The notes: generated by a model not told the origin, from the letters alone. Shown: positions 11,501 through 25,900, counted from the stretch's first letter. The stretch: 64,000 bases of DNA from Chrysogorgia sp. JL179-B06 (GCA_035772405.1 JAYKKM010000339.1:1576001-1640000); one strand, 5' to 3'. Numbers and translations are program-made.

Positions 11501-14500
11501 TATGTGTGGTCTTTTTATATATTTATAATCTTTGACACTTTCTGATACAAATTACTTATAATAATAATATCATCAACTAAAGTTTCATCTTGATGTCTTT
11601 TTCCTCTGCTAAAGTTGGTTAAAGTGTCTATCTTATGTGTGGTCTTTTTATATATTTATAATCTTTGGCACTTTCTGATGAAGATTTCTTAATATTATCA
11701 TCAACTAAAGTTTCATCTTGATGTCTTTTTCCTCTGCTAAAGTTGGTTAAAGTGTCTATCTTATGTGTGGTCTTTTTATATATTTATAATCTTTGGCACT
11801 TTCTGATAGAAATTACTTAATAATATCATCAACTAAAGTTTCATCTTGATGTCTTTTCCCTCTGCTAAAGTTGGTTAAAGTGTCTATCTTATGTTTCGTC
11901 TTTTTATATATTTATAATCTTTAGCACTTTCTGATAGAAATTACTTAATAATATCATCAACTAAAGTTTCATCTTGATGTCTTTTCCCTCTGCTAAAGTT
12001 GGTTAAAGTGTCTATCTTATGTGTGGTCTTTTTATATATTTATAATCTTTAGCACTTTCTGATAGAAATTGCTTAATAATATCATCAACTAAAGTTTCAT
12101 CTTGATGTCTTTTTCCTCTGCTAAAGTTGGTTAAAGTGTCTATCTTATGTGTGGTCTTTTTATATATTTATAATCTTTGTCACTTTCTGATAGAAATTCC
12201 TTAATAATATCATCAACTAAAGTTTCATCTTGATGTCTTTTCCCTCTGCTAAAGTTGGTTAAAGTGTTTATCTTATGTGTGGTCTTTTTATATATTTATA
12301 ATCTTTGTCACTTTCTGATAGAAATTACTTAATAATATCATCAACTAAAGTTTCATATTGATGTCTTTTCTTTCTGCTAAAGTTGGTTAAAGCTGTCTAT
12401 CTTATGTTTCGTCTTTTTATATATTTATAATCTTTGGCACTTTCTGATAGAAATTACTTAATAATATCATCAACTAAAGTTTCATCTTGATGTCTTTTTC
12501 CTCTGCTAAAGTTGGTTAAAGTGTCTATCTTATGTGTGGTCATTTTATATATTTATAATCTTTGGCACTTTCTGATAAAAATTGCTTAATAATATCATCA
12601 ACTAAAGTTTCATCTTGATGTCTTTTTCCTCTGCTAAAGTTGGTTAAAGTGTCTATCTTATGTGTGGTCATTTTATATATTTATAATCTTTGGCACTTTC
12701 TGATAAAAATTGCTTAATAATATCATCAACTAAAGTTTCATCTTGATGTCTTTTTCCTCTGCTAAAGTTGGTTAAAGTGTCTATCTTATGTTTCGTCTTT
12801 TTATATATTTATAATCTTTGTCACTTTCTGATAGAAATTACTTGATATTATCATCAGCTAAAGTTTCATCTTGATGTCTTTTTCCTCTGCTAAAGTTGGT
12901 TAAAGTGTCTATCTTATGTGTGGTCTTTTTATATATTTATAATCTTTGGCACTTTCTGATACAAATTACTTAATATTATCATCAGCTAAAGTTTCATCTT
13001 GATGTCTTTTTCCTCTGCTAAAGTTGGTTAAAGTGTCTATCTTATGTGTGGTCTTTTTATATATTTATGAATCTTTGGCACTTTCTGATGAAGATTTCTT
13101 AATATTATCATCAAATAAAGTTTCATCTTGATGTCTTTTTCCTCTGCTAAAGTTGGTTAAAGTGTCTATCTTATATGTGGTCTTTTTATATATTTATAAT
13201 CTTTGTCACTTTCTGATGAAGATTTCTTAATATTATCATCAACTAAAGTTTCATCTTGATGTCTTTTTCCTCTGCTAAAGTTGGTTAAAGTGTCTATCTT
13301 ATGTGTGGTCTTTTTATATATTTATAATCTTTGGCACTTTCTGATAGAAATTACTTGATATTATCATCAACTAAAGTTTCATCTTGATGTCTTTTTCCTC
13401 TGCTAAAGTTGGTTAAAGCTGTCTATCTTATGTTTCGTCTTTTTATATGTTTATAATCTTTGGCACTTTCTGATAAAAATTCCTTGATATTATCATCAAC
13501 TAAAGTTTCATCTTGATGTCTTTTTCCTCTGCTAAAGTTGGTTAAAGTGTCATCTTGATGTCTTTTTGTCCTGCTAAAGTTGGTTTACTATTCACAGAAA
13601 GTTATTTTTGATCAGAAAGTGCCAAAGATTATAATATATACAAAGGCTAAAACATGACATTAGGCGCCACTTTGATATTACTGTCTTTAATATGTAAATT
13701 ATTACTCCTGATACCTTGCTGTTTTTAAAAAAAATTCTTTCAATAGACCAGAAGATGAAACACGAGCACAAGAGGCCATCAATGAGGTATTAAAAGTTTA
13801 AGACAGACGAACAATCGTTTTCCATATTCGTACATGTGTCTGATGACATTTGAGTTACAGAGAAATGTGAGATAAGTAAGTTCATTGGGTATGTCCGAGG
13901 CTATAAGAACGAGTGCTGAACTAGAAGATCATTTCGCGGCAAACATTTTAAACATATTTGGAAATTATAAGTTTATTCAAATCATATAGGTTGTAGGCTA
14001 GCAATGTCTGAAATCGTATTTCTTTCACTGTTGTATCTACGAAAGTTTAGCGAAGATGTAGATCATGTTTGAGTTAATTGAGATGCGTTTTTTTACGATA
14101 TAATATGACAAAATATTAATACCCGTACTGGTTCATAAGTTTCGATAACAATTATTTCGGCTAAAACATTAAGCGATTTTGAAATTACCTGGCAGCATCA
14201 CTATTAAATTTAAACAACATGAGCCGACCACACTGTCTTCGTTCAAATTCGTATAGTACGTGTAATTTACACAATGTTGGTCAGTGTAAGCACAATGGCT
14301 CTGATAAACAACAAAAGTAGTTCAGTGCCTATCGGTAAGGTACGGTTCAACATCAAAACATGGACCGAATAAGCGAAGGAAGAAGCCTACTAGGTGAAGC
14401 AACAAACGATCAGCAGACACAAAAACTGCTGCTTTCTATCAGTATCGCATGAGTGTAGGCAGAGCGGACGTGAAGCTTGTGATGTTTGGACAGGAATCGA

Positions 14501-17500
14501 ACCTGTAACCTTACATATACGAGACGATTTTAGCAACGATTGTGAACGCAACATTTCTCTATAAAAACCGTTATACAAAAAATGCTATGTTTCATATATG
14601 CTTATATTACGTCACGCAAATCTTTGTGGATAAATTGTTGTGTTATATTGCGATTCGTCATCCGTGAAAAGCGCTTATGCCGCATATATATTGAGATATC
14701 TGCGTATATTGTTATAGGTTTTAATACTTGTACTATACAAGCCCGCACATGATCATAATAATAATAATAGACGTATTAGGAGCATTATACAATAGTCTCA
14801 ATGCTCTTACAACAATATATTCTTAATTTTACTTATAAAACTAATTACAGTTTCATTATAAGATAAAACCTACTACATATATTACCACACTATGAACAAG
14901 AAACTATTAATCAAAACTATTAATTACGTAACAAGGCCAGTAGGTTCTCCTCAGTATGAAGAATCCCACGAAGAACCAAACGTGGATTGTTCGGAACAAA
15001 ATCATGGCGCGTGTGTCAACAGCGAGTACAGTTCGATGAGTTTTATTTCAAGTTAGGTGGCGGGTTAGGGTTAGAAAATTCGTTAGGCGGTTAGGGTTAG
15101 GATCTTTGTTGTTTTGGGGTAAGAGTTAGTGGTTATTTGCATGGTTAAGTTAGATAGATAGATAGAAAACTTTATTTATACACGCTGACCCCATCAACCG
15201 AAGCTGATTTCCATGGGGGGCGTGTGCAAAAATATACAGATAAAATTTTTTTAAAGCTATTTACAAAATTATATGTATTAGATAAAATCTAAGTTATTAA
15301 CTAGTATACAGTAATCTATATTTACAGGTACAGTACTTCAAAGTTGCATTTACTATCAATCAATCAATCAATGTGAACAGCGATTTTCTTTCGAAAGGCA
15401 GAAAGGGATTTGCTCTCTCTAATTTCTTTTGGAATAGAATTCCAAAGGTGTGCTCCGTCATACATGAAACTTTTTTTCATATTATTAGTACGCGGTTGTG
15501 GTAAACAAAGGCTACTTGAAATGTCCCGAAGGTGATACTTTGTTTTCTCACCTTTATATGTGAAAAGATTAGTGAGTGACTTAGGACCCATTTTATTTAA
15601 TAATTTGTACATTATTTTTGCTTTCCCTTTTTTCTTTCTGTTTTAAGTGGCTTCCAGCCCAATGCTTGCAGAGCAACAGAATGATCTGTGTCATTGTTCA
15701 TATTCATAATAATTCGAGCAGCTCTATTTTGGAGTTTTTGGAGTCTTTTTGATTGTGTTTGAAGTGACAAAATTCTGACGATTATATAGCTCCCCTTTTA
15801 GCTAGTACTGGCGGCCATTTTGAATAAGGCCTGGTTACACAGGAAATCTCAAAATATGATGATGGTTTATTCGTTCTAGTATTTTTCATGCGGTACCATC
15901 TTGCCGTCGCCATGGACACCGGAGAATCAAGTGAAACATGTGACATTTTCACCGTTACCTCCCGCGACGACCTGTGAGTATTCTGAGAAGACTTAGAAAT
16001 GTTGAAACTTCGTGACGTTATTAATATTTTATTCCTAACAGTAATCTCAACGCCGTCCTCGTTCTGTTTACAACGCCAGGTCGCCGGTCAAAATGACCGG
16101 TCAACTTGATTCAACAAGAGCAGCACAAACTCTTCATCCTGGCAACTCAGCCAGCTCTCTTATCAAAGTGTTATCTTTCTTGACTGAGTCTGTACCCTCG
16201 ACGTCACTACCCTCCTCCATTGCTTCCTGGTCGTCACTCTGCTCACCTCCTTCCTCCGAAACAAAATCGAAACCTTTCAAGTGCAACCCTGCAAGTGCAA
16301 CCCTGCAGCATATGTCTACGTTTTGGACAAGAACATGCAAACAAATGTTTTTGTCGTACTTACAGTGAAATTGCGTACTGGCCATGAAATATACAGTCTT
16401 TCTCTGACAAGATTTCAGCAGATATGCCGAAGTTAAAAAACGATTTAAAATTCTATCGGAAGGCATACAAATGTGTCGACCGGTCAAAATGACCGGTAAG
16501 GTAAAAAAGTGACCAGTCAAGAGGCATTTTTGGCCGGTCATTGTCCGTTAACCGGCCGTTATTTTGAGCCCTGGAGAACATTTTCACTTCTTTAGGAGGA
16601 CGGTAACTCACAGAGAGATGAGAGCTGTTCTTAAAGGACATTGGCAACAAAAATTAAGTTTGTCTAATATGAAAGAACTCGTAAAATGATAGCCAGTAAC
16701 ACCTTTTACAACTTTTCCGTATTTTACTTCGTTTTTGAAATATGTCAGTTTGTTTGATATGTAAATGAGATGGTCTCTAACGTCATGTGCAGGGTAGATA
16801 ATTTTCACTCATTAAAATATTAGTTCCATCTTCAAGTTTGTTCCACAAATTTACTTGAAAATGTGCGTATAATAACGTACTCCTCATGATAATGAACGTT
16901 GTAAACTTAGCAATCACTGAGATATAAGACATTTTTAGGGGGCTAGCCCGCGCCTTATATAAATCGCATATTTTTTCAACATTTCGATTACATGGCAAGC
17001 GGGCTAGCCCGGTTTGCCGGGATCGGGCTAGCCCGGTTGCGACAACCGGGATGAAATTGCTCATGTAATCGTTTCATCTCGGTATTAAAGCGGGCTGAAA
17101 ACTGTTTGATGTATGCCGATACTCGTTTGTCTATTTGACGATGTGATCAAATAGGACTAAAAAGGAACATAAAAACATTGTTTTTGTATTTCGTGGTTGT
17201 TTTGTCACGGCTTGTTTTCTGTTAAGAGGCATTTGCAAGTAAGCTACGACAATGAACACTTGTTTTTATTGACAATACTCACAAATAATTCCATCGACAT
17301 AACAACAGTGCAAAACTGCGGAAAACTAGGTAACGTAACTCTGTGCAAATGAAACGATATTTGTCAATGATATTATTTGATAATTGTGAATTTTGGGCTG
17401 TAATCGTCAACGTCAACTCAAAACTTATCCCCGGCTTACCGGGCCAGCCCGCTCCATGTAATAGTAATTTAAAACTCATCCCGGCTCAGCACATGACGTC

Positions 17501-19637
17501 AGAGACCATTCATTTACATATCAAACAAACTGAAATATTTCAAAAACGAAGTAAAATACGGAAACGTTGTAAAAGATGTTACTCTATCATTTTACGAGTT
17601 CTTTCATATTAGACAAACTTAATTTTTGTTGCCAATGCTGACTTAAACACAGACACTACAATCGTTTTAGAAATATTGAAGCGTTTTGGAGATCATAAAA
17701 CAAGCTATGAGTGTCAAATATGCTAGTCAATAGACCGTGGTTAGTCATTCAAATGCTAAAATTTATATTGCTTTCACTGCCGTCGCCGTCCTAGGTTACC
17801 GTAGTAGATCTTAAGGTCTCTATTAAATCACTCGAAACGTACACACGGTTTTATAATTTCGTTACATAATTCCAAAGATATACATGGACACCATATTATT
17901 TCAATAGATTTTTTTACGCAAAACAAAGTAAAAGAAGAATTTTCGTTCTACACAGACGTCAGTAAGGGCGTTTTCATGTTCTGAACACAACGTCTCGTTT
18001 TTTCCGCCAAAACTAATATGAGGTGAAAAACAGTTTTCAAACCAAAAAAGCGCTGAAAAATGTACTCCGACGATAGTGAGCATAGCGAGAGGGAATTTTA
18101 TTATCCCCAAGACGACGTCCCAAGCACAAGTGCTGGAAATTTAGTCTATTCAGACCGGCCAAACGCGAACGTAAACGGGTGTTACAATGGCAGCGATATT
18201 GACATCCAAAATTATATTGTGAGTCAACGACCGGAAAACACGAAGAAGAAAACGGAATACGATATAAATGTCCTTACCAGGTACTTTTTGTCTATAAATA
18301 AAGTACGAGAAATTCAAACCATACCTGCCAAGGAACTAAACATCCTCCTCGCCAAATTTTTCGTTAACGCTCGCAAGAAAAATGGCGAAGTTTACGAGCC
18401 TTCGTCTCCCACAGCTTTTCATTATTTTGTTTTAATGTGGGGAAAATAAATAAGTTATTTACACCAAACTTTGTCGGTCCGTGCGGCCTCGTTCCTTACA
18501 GTCAAGACCCCGGGCAATATTTTTCCAGTACGGACCTCCAGTTTGGTAAATAACATGTGTATAATATGAAAAGGAGAAATAAGGGAACTTCAATGTGTCG
18601 AGAATACTTAAGGAGGTGTACTGACGTATATTCATGGGCGACGTTTCAGACGATCACGTTAGGGATATGGCAATATAAATTAACTTTGTCTCATTTGAAA
18701 GAACTCGTAAAATGGTATAAGAAGACCTTTTACAATTTTTCTGTATCTTTCTTGGTTTTTGAAATATTTCAGATAATTATGATAAAAGACAGTCTACAAT
18801 CCGCCATCTTGTTGTAATATTTGACCTAATTAACTAGGAAGTTGGTGACGTCACAAGCAGGGTAAACCTGATGAAACTACTCCATAGGTGACCGAATTTC
18901 CGCGGAAGGCTTTTTAAAATGTTGTGGGCCAATTGAAAATGGAAATAGTGCAACATAATCGAGTTTCTGGCTCATAATGTCGTAAGGTTGGCAAGATAAA
19001 AATTTCACTTTACCCTACTTATGACGTCACATGCATATCGAATATAATTCCAAGATGGCGGACAGCACGCTGTCTTTCGTCAAATTATTTCGAAAACCAA
19101 AAAAGATAAGGGAAAATTGTAAAATGTCTTGTTATACCATTTCACGAGTTCTTTCAAATGAGACAAAGTTAATTTATATTACCATATCCCTTTAAGTATT
19201 TTCAACTCATTGAAGTTCTCTTAATATTTCTCCTTTTCATATTACATTCAGTTCTTTTGAGAACTTAGCAGCTTTCATATTTCTTCTTCTTTTTTCTCAG
19301 ACATATTAAGTGGAGACGAGGACAGCATGACAGACGCATCTTATGCTTCGAGCGACACATCTGGACGGCCACAAACTATGGATGGTAAGATATTCTAGAT
19401 ATAAACAGTTTTTAACATATTTCCTTATCTTGTTGTCTTCTTCATATTATATATCTAAAACCAACGAAAATTCTGGTTGAGAAAATGTTGTTCAATTTCA
19501 TCTGTTATACTAAATCAATTTTATTTTCAATTTAATTTTATCTGTTTTCAGGTAGTTGTCAAACGTCTTTAACGTTTTCACCATCGTTTGATTTAAGTAA
19601 GATTCTGGGTAGGTGTGAGGTTTTTAGAAAGTTTACC

Positions 19638-19725
<88 letters not shown>

Positions 19726-19765
19726 GTCTACCTATCCGTCCGTCCATCCGTCCGTCCGTCCATCC

Positions 19766-19849
<84 letters not shown>

Positions 19850-19910
19850 TATCTATCTTATCTATCCTATCTATCTTATCTATCCTATCTATCCTATCTA
19901 TCCTATCTAT

Positions 19911-19989
<79 letters not shown>

Positions 19990-22900
19990 GCCTAACCTAC
20001 CTACCTACCTACCTACCTACCTACCTACCTACCTACCTACCACCTACCTACCTACCTACCTACCCACCTACCTACCTACCTACCTACCTACCTACCACCT
20101 ACCTACCTACCACCTACATACCTTCCTACCAACCTACCAACCTACCTACCTACTTACCTACCTACTTACCTACCTATATATCTATATAGACTCTGGGTTT
20201 TACTCGTACGTTGATGAAGAGGGAACCTCAGACGGAAGAGATTTGAATGTTTCATCATTAAGACGGAAACTTTTCAGTCAAGATGACGTCGGTTCACCAG
20301 CAAAGACAGCAGTTGTTGAGCAACTCTCTGCTGAAAAGGCCACAAGGTAGAGATGTATAGATATTTGTTAGATAGTCATATATATATGCACTGTTGTAGT
20401 GAACGCGAGAGCTCGGAGTAGACACATGATACATGGATGATCGTCAAGCTCGTATTCTCATAAAATGTTTGTGAGTCACAGGAATCGAACATGTAACCTT
20501 CTGATTGCCGGTGAGACGCTCTAGCCATTGAGCTACCAAGACTCAGATGGAGAGCTAAGGTTACAATTTTTAAAGATTTAATGATTCTTAACCAAATTGA
20601 TCTCACGTTTATTAAAGTGCTTATAAACCCAAAATGGGTTTTTGGTGATTCGGATAGAGCATAAAAAGTTAGTTAATAAGTTCTGGATTAGTTTTTGCGT
20701 TAAACTTTTAGTTTCGGAGATATAACGGCTCAAACATGCAAATTGTGCCATTTTTTGGAAAAAAGTAGCGCCACCAAAATAACACACAGGGACCTGGATC
20801 CGAGGAACCCATCTTCAACAACAACTAGACTTTTGTATAGGAGAAGACAGCTATCTTAAGAGTTTTTATTGAAAAATGCCCAAACGATGTGTCTTTACGA
20901 TGTTACCTTGTCTACTCGAATTGTAATATATTTTTATAAGTATTGAAACATAACACGTTCCTCGGATCCAGTCTCCCGGCCTGCGCTACTTTTTTTCACA
21001 AATTGTGACTTTGAGCCCTTATATCTCCGAAACTAAAAGTTTAACGCAAAAACTAATCTAGAACTTATAAACTAACTTTTTATGCTCTATCCGAATCACC
21101 AAAAAAACCATTTTGGGTTTATAAGCACTTTAGATACTTTGGTGTTTCTTTGCTTTAGATCGATCTTGAAAAGTTCAAGTCCCATGAGTATGGTAAGATA
21201 TGGTTAATGAGACAGCCAGGGTGGGTGGATGGATGGATGGTTGGTTGGTTGTGTGATTGTGGTACACACGTAAAAATCTCACATGTTGTAAAAAGGTTGT
21301 TGGTTCAACATGCCTGTAACAGCATTGTCAACATGATAGATCAGGACTGTTAAAATAACAGCACTGTTCAAGCACGTTTCAACATGTTGTGACAGACTTG
21401 TTGAATCTACAGCAGTTGTTCATGCATGTGAGAACATACAAAAACCAGCTTGATATAACCAAGTTCATGGCTGTTGTAACAACGCTGTTCAACCTTGTTA
21501 TTTCATCATGCTCTGACAACATTTGTATCATGCATAAACAATGTTGTTCAGCACTGTTCACGCCTGTCCAGTCATCAGCCATGAACAATACTGTTCCAAC
21601 ATCCATGAACATGCCTGTTGACAACCCTGTTCAAGCTGGCCAGCTCAACCCTGTTCAAGCCTGCCGATATCAACCATGTTTTAGGCTGTACACAGGTAGA
21701 AACAGACTGTGCGTTTTTACGTGTAGGTATGGGTGGAGAGATTGAGCGGCGGATGGATAGAGACTAATTTGCTCTGATCCATCGTGTTCACCGACACTTT
21801 CTTTAATATTTTTCTAGTTTACTTCGAGTCCTTTGAAAAGACATGGTTACCTTCACCCTGACCTTCAATCTCCATTCTCAACCAGCAGCAAGACTTCAAC
21901 AAGTCCAGGAATATCTCCCATTAAGCCACAACTGGCCTGCGTGCCGCAGCATAACCATTCTCAAGGTAAATTCGGTGAGAAAAAACACTTCGAATTCTGA
22001 GATAGTTTGACGCTACTCTGGCTTTAAAAAGTTTTTTGAACGTAACTTAAAAGTTACTGTCCATGGAAAGACGCTATTTATTCCATTCCGTGCAATGACT
22101 GTGATCATGAGTACATCGGTCAGACTAAACGTCAGTTTCGTACGCGTTTAAAAGAACACCAAAAGGCTGTTTTCTTTTCAAAAAAGGAAAATTCTGCTTT
22201 GTCGGAACACGCGTGCGTAACCTACTGTGAGATTGCGTTGAAAAATTCCAAAATTATTACCACCAATCCGCGGTACCATCAGAGACGTTGTCTGGAGGCT
22301 TGGCATATCAATAGCGCCCACGCCCCATTGAATCGCGATGACGGTGGTCTATTACCAGAAGCTTATTTGCATCTTGTTGATAGATAACATCATCATCGGT
22401 TCTATGAGGGTATAAAAATAAATAGGGATCCTAACTTTACAACGATCACCCTGATGAAGACACTAGATTGGAGTGTCGAAACGTTGGGTCATGGACAGTA
22501 ACTTTTAAGTTACGTTCAAAAAACTTTTTAAAGCCAGAGTAGCGTCAAACTATGTCTGATTTATCACCTGGTTGCGTTGAGAAATTATTTGTTGACTTTG
22601 AATTATTTTTAAGTACGTTATTTTTCAAAATACTTCGCTCTTTTCGTGTTTCAAACTTGTTGTATTCGATATGTTTTGTGAAAATTCTTCGAAGAAGTAG
22701 CCGCAAGTGAACTTATATTTGAAAGTACATTGTCGAACGAGGAAGTCTTTACCAGCGATGTTTTCGAGTCGTCTGATGTCTGCATCGATCCTTCTCACCT
22801 TCCTGATGTTTCACCTATAAAGAACCCTGGGCAACATCACGATGATTCAAAAGAGGAGCCTGGGGTAGAGCGTAAGTAGTCTTGGTTGTCGTCACCCTAA

Positions 22901-25900
22901 AGTTTCTAGGACATGACAGAACGCACATATTGGGGCATGGTTAGAATATCTCGCTGATCATCATTGGTTTACATGTTGTACACATATATAACTTTCACTC
23001 ATCATCTTAGTCCATGTAGCTCAATAGTTAGAACATCTCACTAATCATCAGAAGGTTACAGGTTGTACACATATGTAACCTTCACTCATCATCTTAGTCC
23101 ATGTAGCTCAATAGTTAGAGCATCTCACTAGTCATCAGAAGGTTACAGGTTGTACACATATGTAACCTTCACTCATCATCTTAGTCCATGTAGCTCAATA
23201 ATTAGAGCATCTCACTAGTCATCAGAAGGTTACAGGTTGTACACATATGTAACCTTCACTCATCATCTTAGTCCATGTAGCTCAATAGTTTATGGCGCTT
23301 TTTTGCGGACAAAAATACCAAAATGCATTCATCGATGTTCAAACTCATCCATCGCTGTTGAAAAGATGTACATCGATGTCCAAACTCATTCATTGATGTT
23401 CAAACTCATTCATTGATGTTCAAAACATGTACATCGATGTTCAAATGCATCCATCGAGGTTCAAACTCATTCATCGATGTTCAAATGCATCCATCGATGT
23501 TCAAACTCATTCATCGATGTTCAAAACATGTACATTGATGTTCAAATCCATCCATCGATGTTCAAATCCATCCATCGATGTTCAAGGCATCCATCGATGT
23601 TCAAAATATCTACATCAATGTTCATGTTCAATGTTCAAACTCATTTGCCGCCAAATTAGTCACCTGCCGCCAAAAATTGCTGATTTACCGCCAAATTAGT
23701 CATCTGCCGCCAAATAACCAATTTAATGCAAAAGATGGCTTCCAGAGATGATAGGGAAGGATCAGCACGTGGTGAAATTAATGTTCAAGAGTTTGTTGGG
23801 AACGTCTTAAATGCTGTTACAAACTTAAGGCAGGTTCCGAACGTCAATGATGGGAATGGTGTGCCGCATTCTAGCGGTAGTTTTCGCAACAGTGACGAAG
23901 AAATCAATGCCAGATTTCAAATACCACGGAGGCCAACTGTTACTGTGCCGACGACAAACACTCCTAGTAATTCCCTTCCATGCAAGGTTTCCAGTTGCTC
24001 CCCACAAATTTGCACCCTCGGCCTTCCAGGCATACCGTTTTGTGTGGGAAAAGCTATGGACTGGTATGCGTATTCATGAAACTCACTTGTTTCGTTATCA
24101 CCCTCTGTACTTGCAACTCTCTCATAATGCGCTTTCAACTCGTGTAAGATGGAAAGTAATTGTCTCAAATCGTTGATCAAGCAAACATGGTTGGGAAACG
24201 ATTCCTCTATTCGTAGCGTTAAAACTGCAAGCGTTCTTTCATGTTCATCTAGACGACGAGCAAAAAAATCTGCTGAATCCGGGGAACAGTGGCGGAAATT
24301 CGCCTATTTCGGTGGTGGGGCAAAGCCACTTAAATTTCCGACAAGTTTATTCGCTATAAAGAAACTAAAAAGGTTTTGATACACCAAATGTTTTTAACCT
24401 TTTGGGGGCCTGTAGTCGCTGTCGAATACTCTGTTGCTTCATTCTTCACTCTTTTTACACTTAGACATATTTCGACGATTTCGATCGCTATTTCAACGTT
24501 TATTGATTTGGTTTACAGTGGTACTATCGTAATAAGTTTATATTTAGTTTAGTTTATGAGATTTATCACTTTTGTAGGTGAACGGAATACCCAACAGGCT
24601 AGAAGCCCAATTGATAGGGGTTCTGAAGGCCTACGATTTAAGGTTGTTATCCGAGAAGACCCAAACGTCTTACCATTTGCTGATATTATTGCAAAGGCAG
24701 CACTTCCTCCTCAATTATTTTGAAGACCCTGAGTGGTGGTCCGACACAGGATTTGAACACTATACCACAACAGCTGGTTTAAAGATGGCTCCTCATTTTG
24801 CATGTGTTTTACAAGATAACCTGAGATATTTATAAGTATTTATAAGTTGCTTCTGTAACATTATTTCCCATTTTCGATATTTTCCGAAATTCCGACAAAA
24901 AGTGAAAATTTCCGACAAATTAGCGATTTGACGACAGGTGGTGGGGCGGTTGCCCCCCCCCCCCCCCCCCCACCACAATTTCCGCCACTGCCCGGGAAGC
25001 TGTATTGCGCTGTTCGTGACCATCCACTATTAAATTCGTTAACGAAAGAAAAAACTCTTCGATATTTGGGAGCCAGATGCTTGCAGCCATTTTGTTTATA
25101 GTTGCTAAGAACTTTTGGTTATTTGGCGGCAGATGACTAATTTGGCGGTAAATCAGCAATTTTTGGCGGCAGGTGACTAATTTGGCGGCAAATGAGTTTG
25201 AACATCGATGAATGAGCTTTGAACATCGATGAATAGACATGAACATTGATGTAGATATTTTGAACATCGATGGATGCCTTGAACATCGATGGATGGATTT
25301 GAACATCGATGGATGGATTTGAACATCAATGTACATGTTTTGAACATCGATGAATGAGTTTGAACATCGATGAATGAGTTTGAACATCGATGAATGAGTT
25401 TTGAACATCGATGGATGCATTTGAACATCGATGTACATGTTTTGAACATCAATGAATGAGTTTGAACATCAATGAATGAGTTTGGACATCGATGGATGGA
25501 TTTGAACATCAATGTACATCTTTTCAACAGCGATGGATGAGTTTGAACATCGATGAATGCATTTTGGTATTTTTGTCCGCAAAAAAGCGCCATAATAGTT
25601 AGAGCATCTCACTAGTCATCAGAAGGTTACAGGTTGTACACATATGTAACCTTCACTCATCATCTTAGTCCATGTAGCTCAATAGTTAAGCATCTCACTA
25701 GTCATCAGAAGGTTACAGGTTGTACACATATGTAACCTTCACTCATCATCTTAGTCCATGTAGCTCAATAATTAGAGTATCTCACTTATCAGAAGGTTCA
25801 CATATGTAACCTTTACACGACATATCTTACATGTAATACAGTTGTTCTAGTTCTCAACATCAGGTACTAAAATGTTTACATGGAATTCTAGGAAATAATC

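Larger units (their letters stand above)
23291..25594. mobile_element. 2.3-kb DNA transposon with ~425-bp inverted repeats inserted in the tRNA-like array
   Basis: Ends are TATGGCGCTTTTTTGCGGAC and its inverse complement. Each terminal repeat carries a minisatellite (CATCGATGTTCAAACTCATT units) followed by GCCGCCAAATTAGTCA units. A direct ATAGTT flanks both sides (23285-23290, 25595-25600) and restores the array unit, so it is the likely target duplication (6-7 bp). No transposase is recognised inside. The interior has a short frame beginning MASRDDREGSARGEINV near 23734, a SINE and a C-run tract at about 24953-24970. Long minisatellite-bearing arms resemble those of KDZ/Zisupton-type elements, but the superfamily is not proven. 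Confidence 0.85.

Noticed and set aside
8150..13600. CRISPR-like regular repeats
   Set aside because: Units are contiguous with no unique spacers, in a eukaryotic intron with foldback-related text at the right end.
15055..15120. Internal telomere-like GTTAGGGTTAG
   Set aside because: Only a few diverged units inside otherwise ordinary intron sequence; too short for a telomeric fusion claim.
19615..19995. 126-codon YLSIYLS/CLSVCLS frame
   Set aside because: Tetranucleotide microsatellite open in all frames.
24920..25593. Antisense ORFs rich in HRCSNSFIDVQ repeats
   Set aside because: Transposon terminal minisatellite, not a repeat protein; the same text appears inverted in the other arm.
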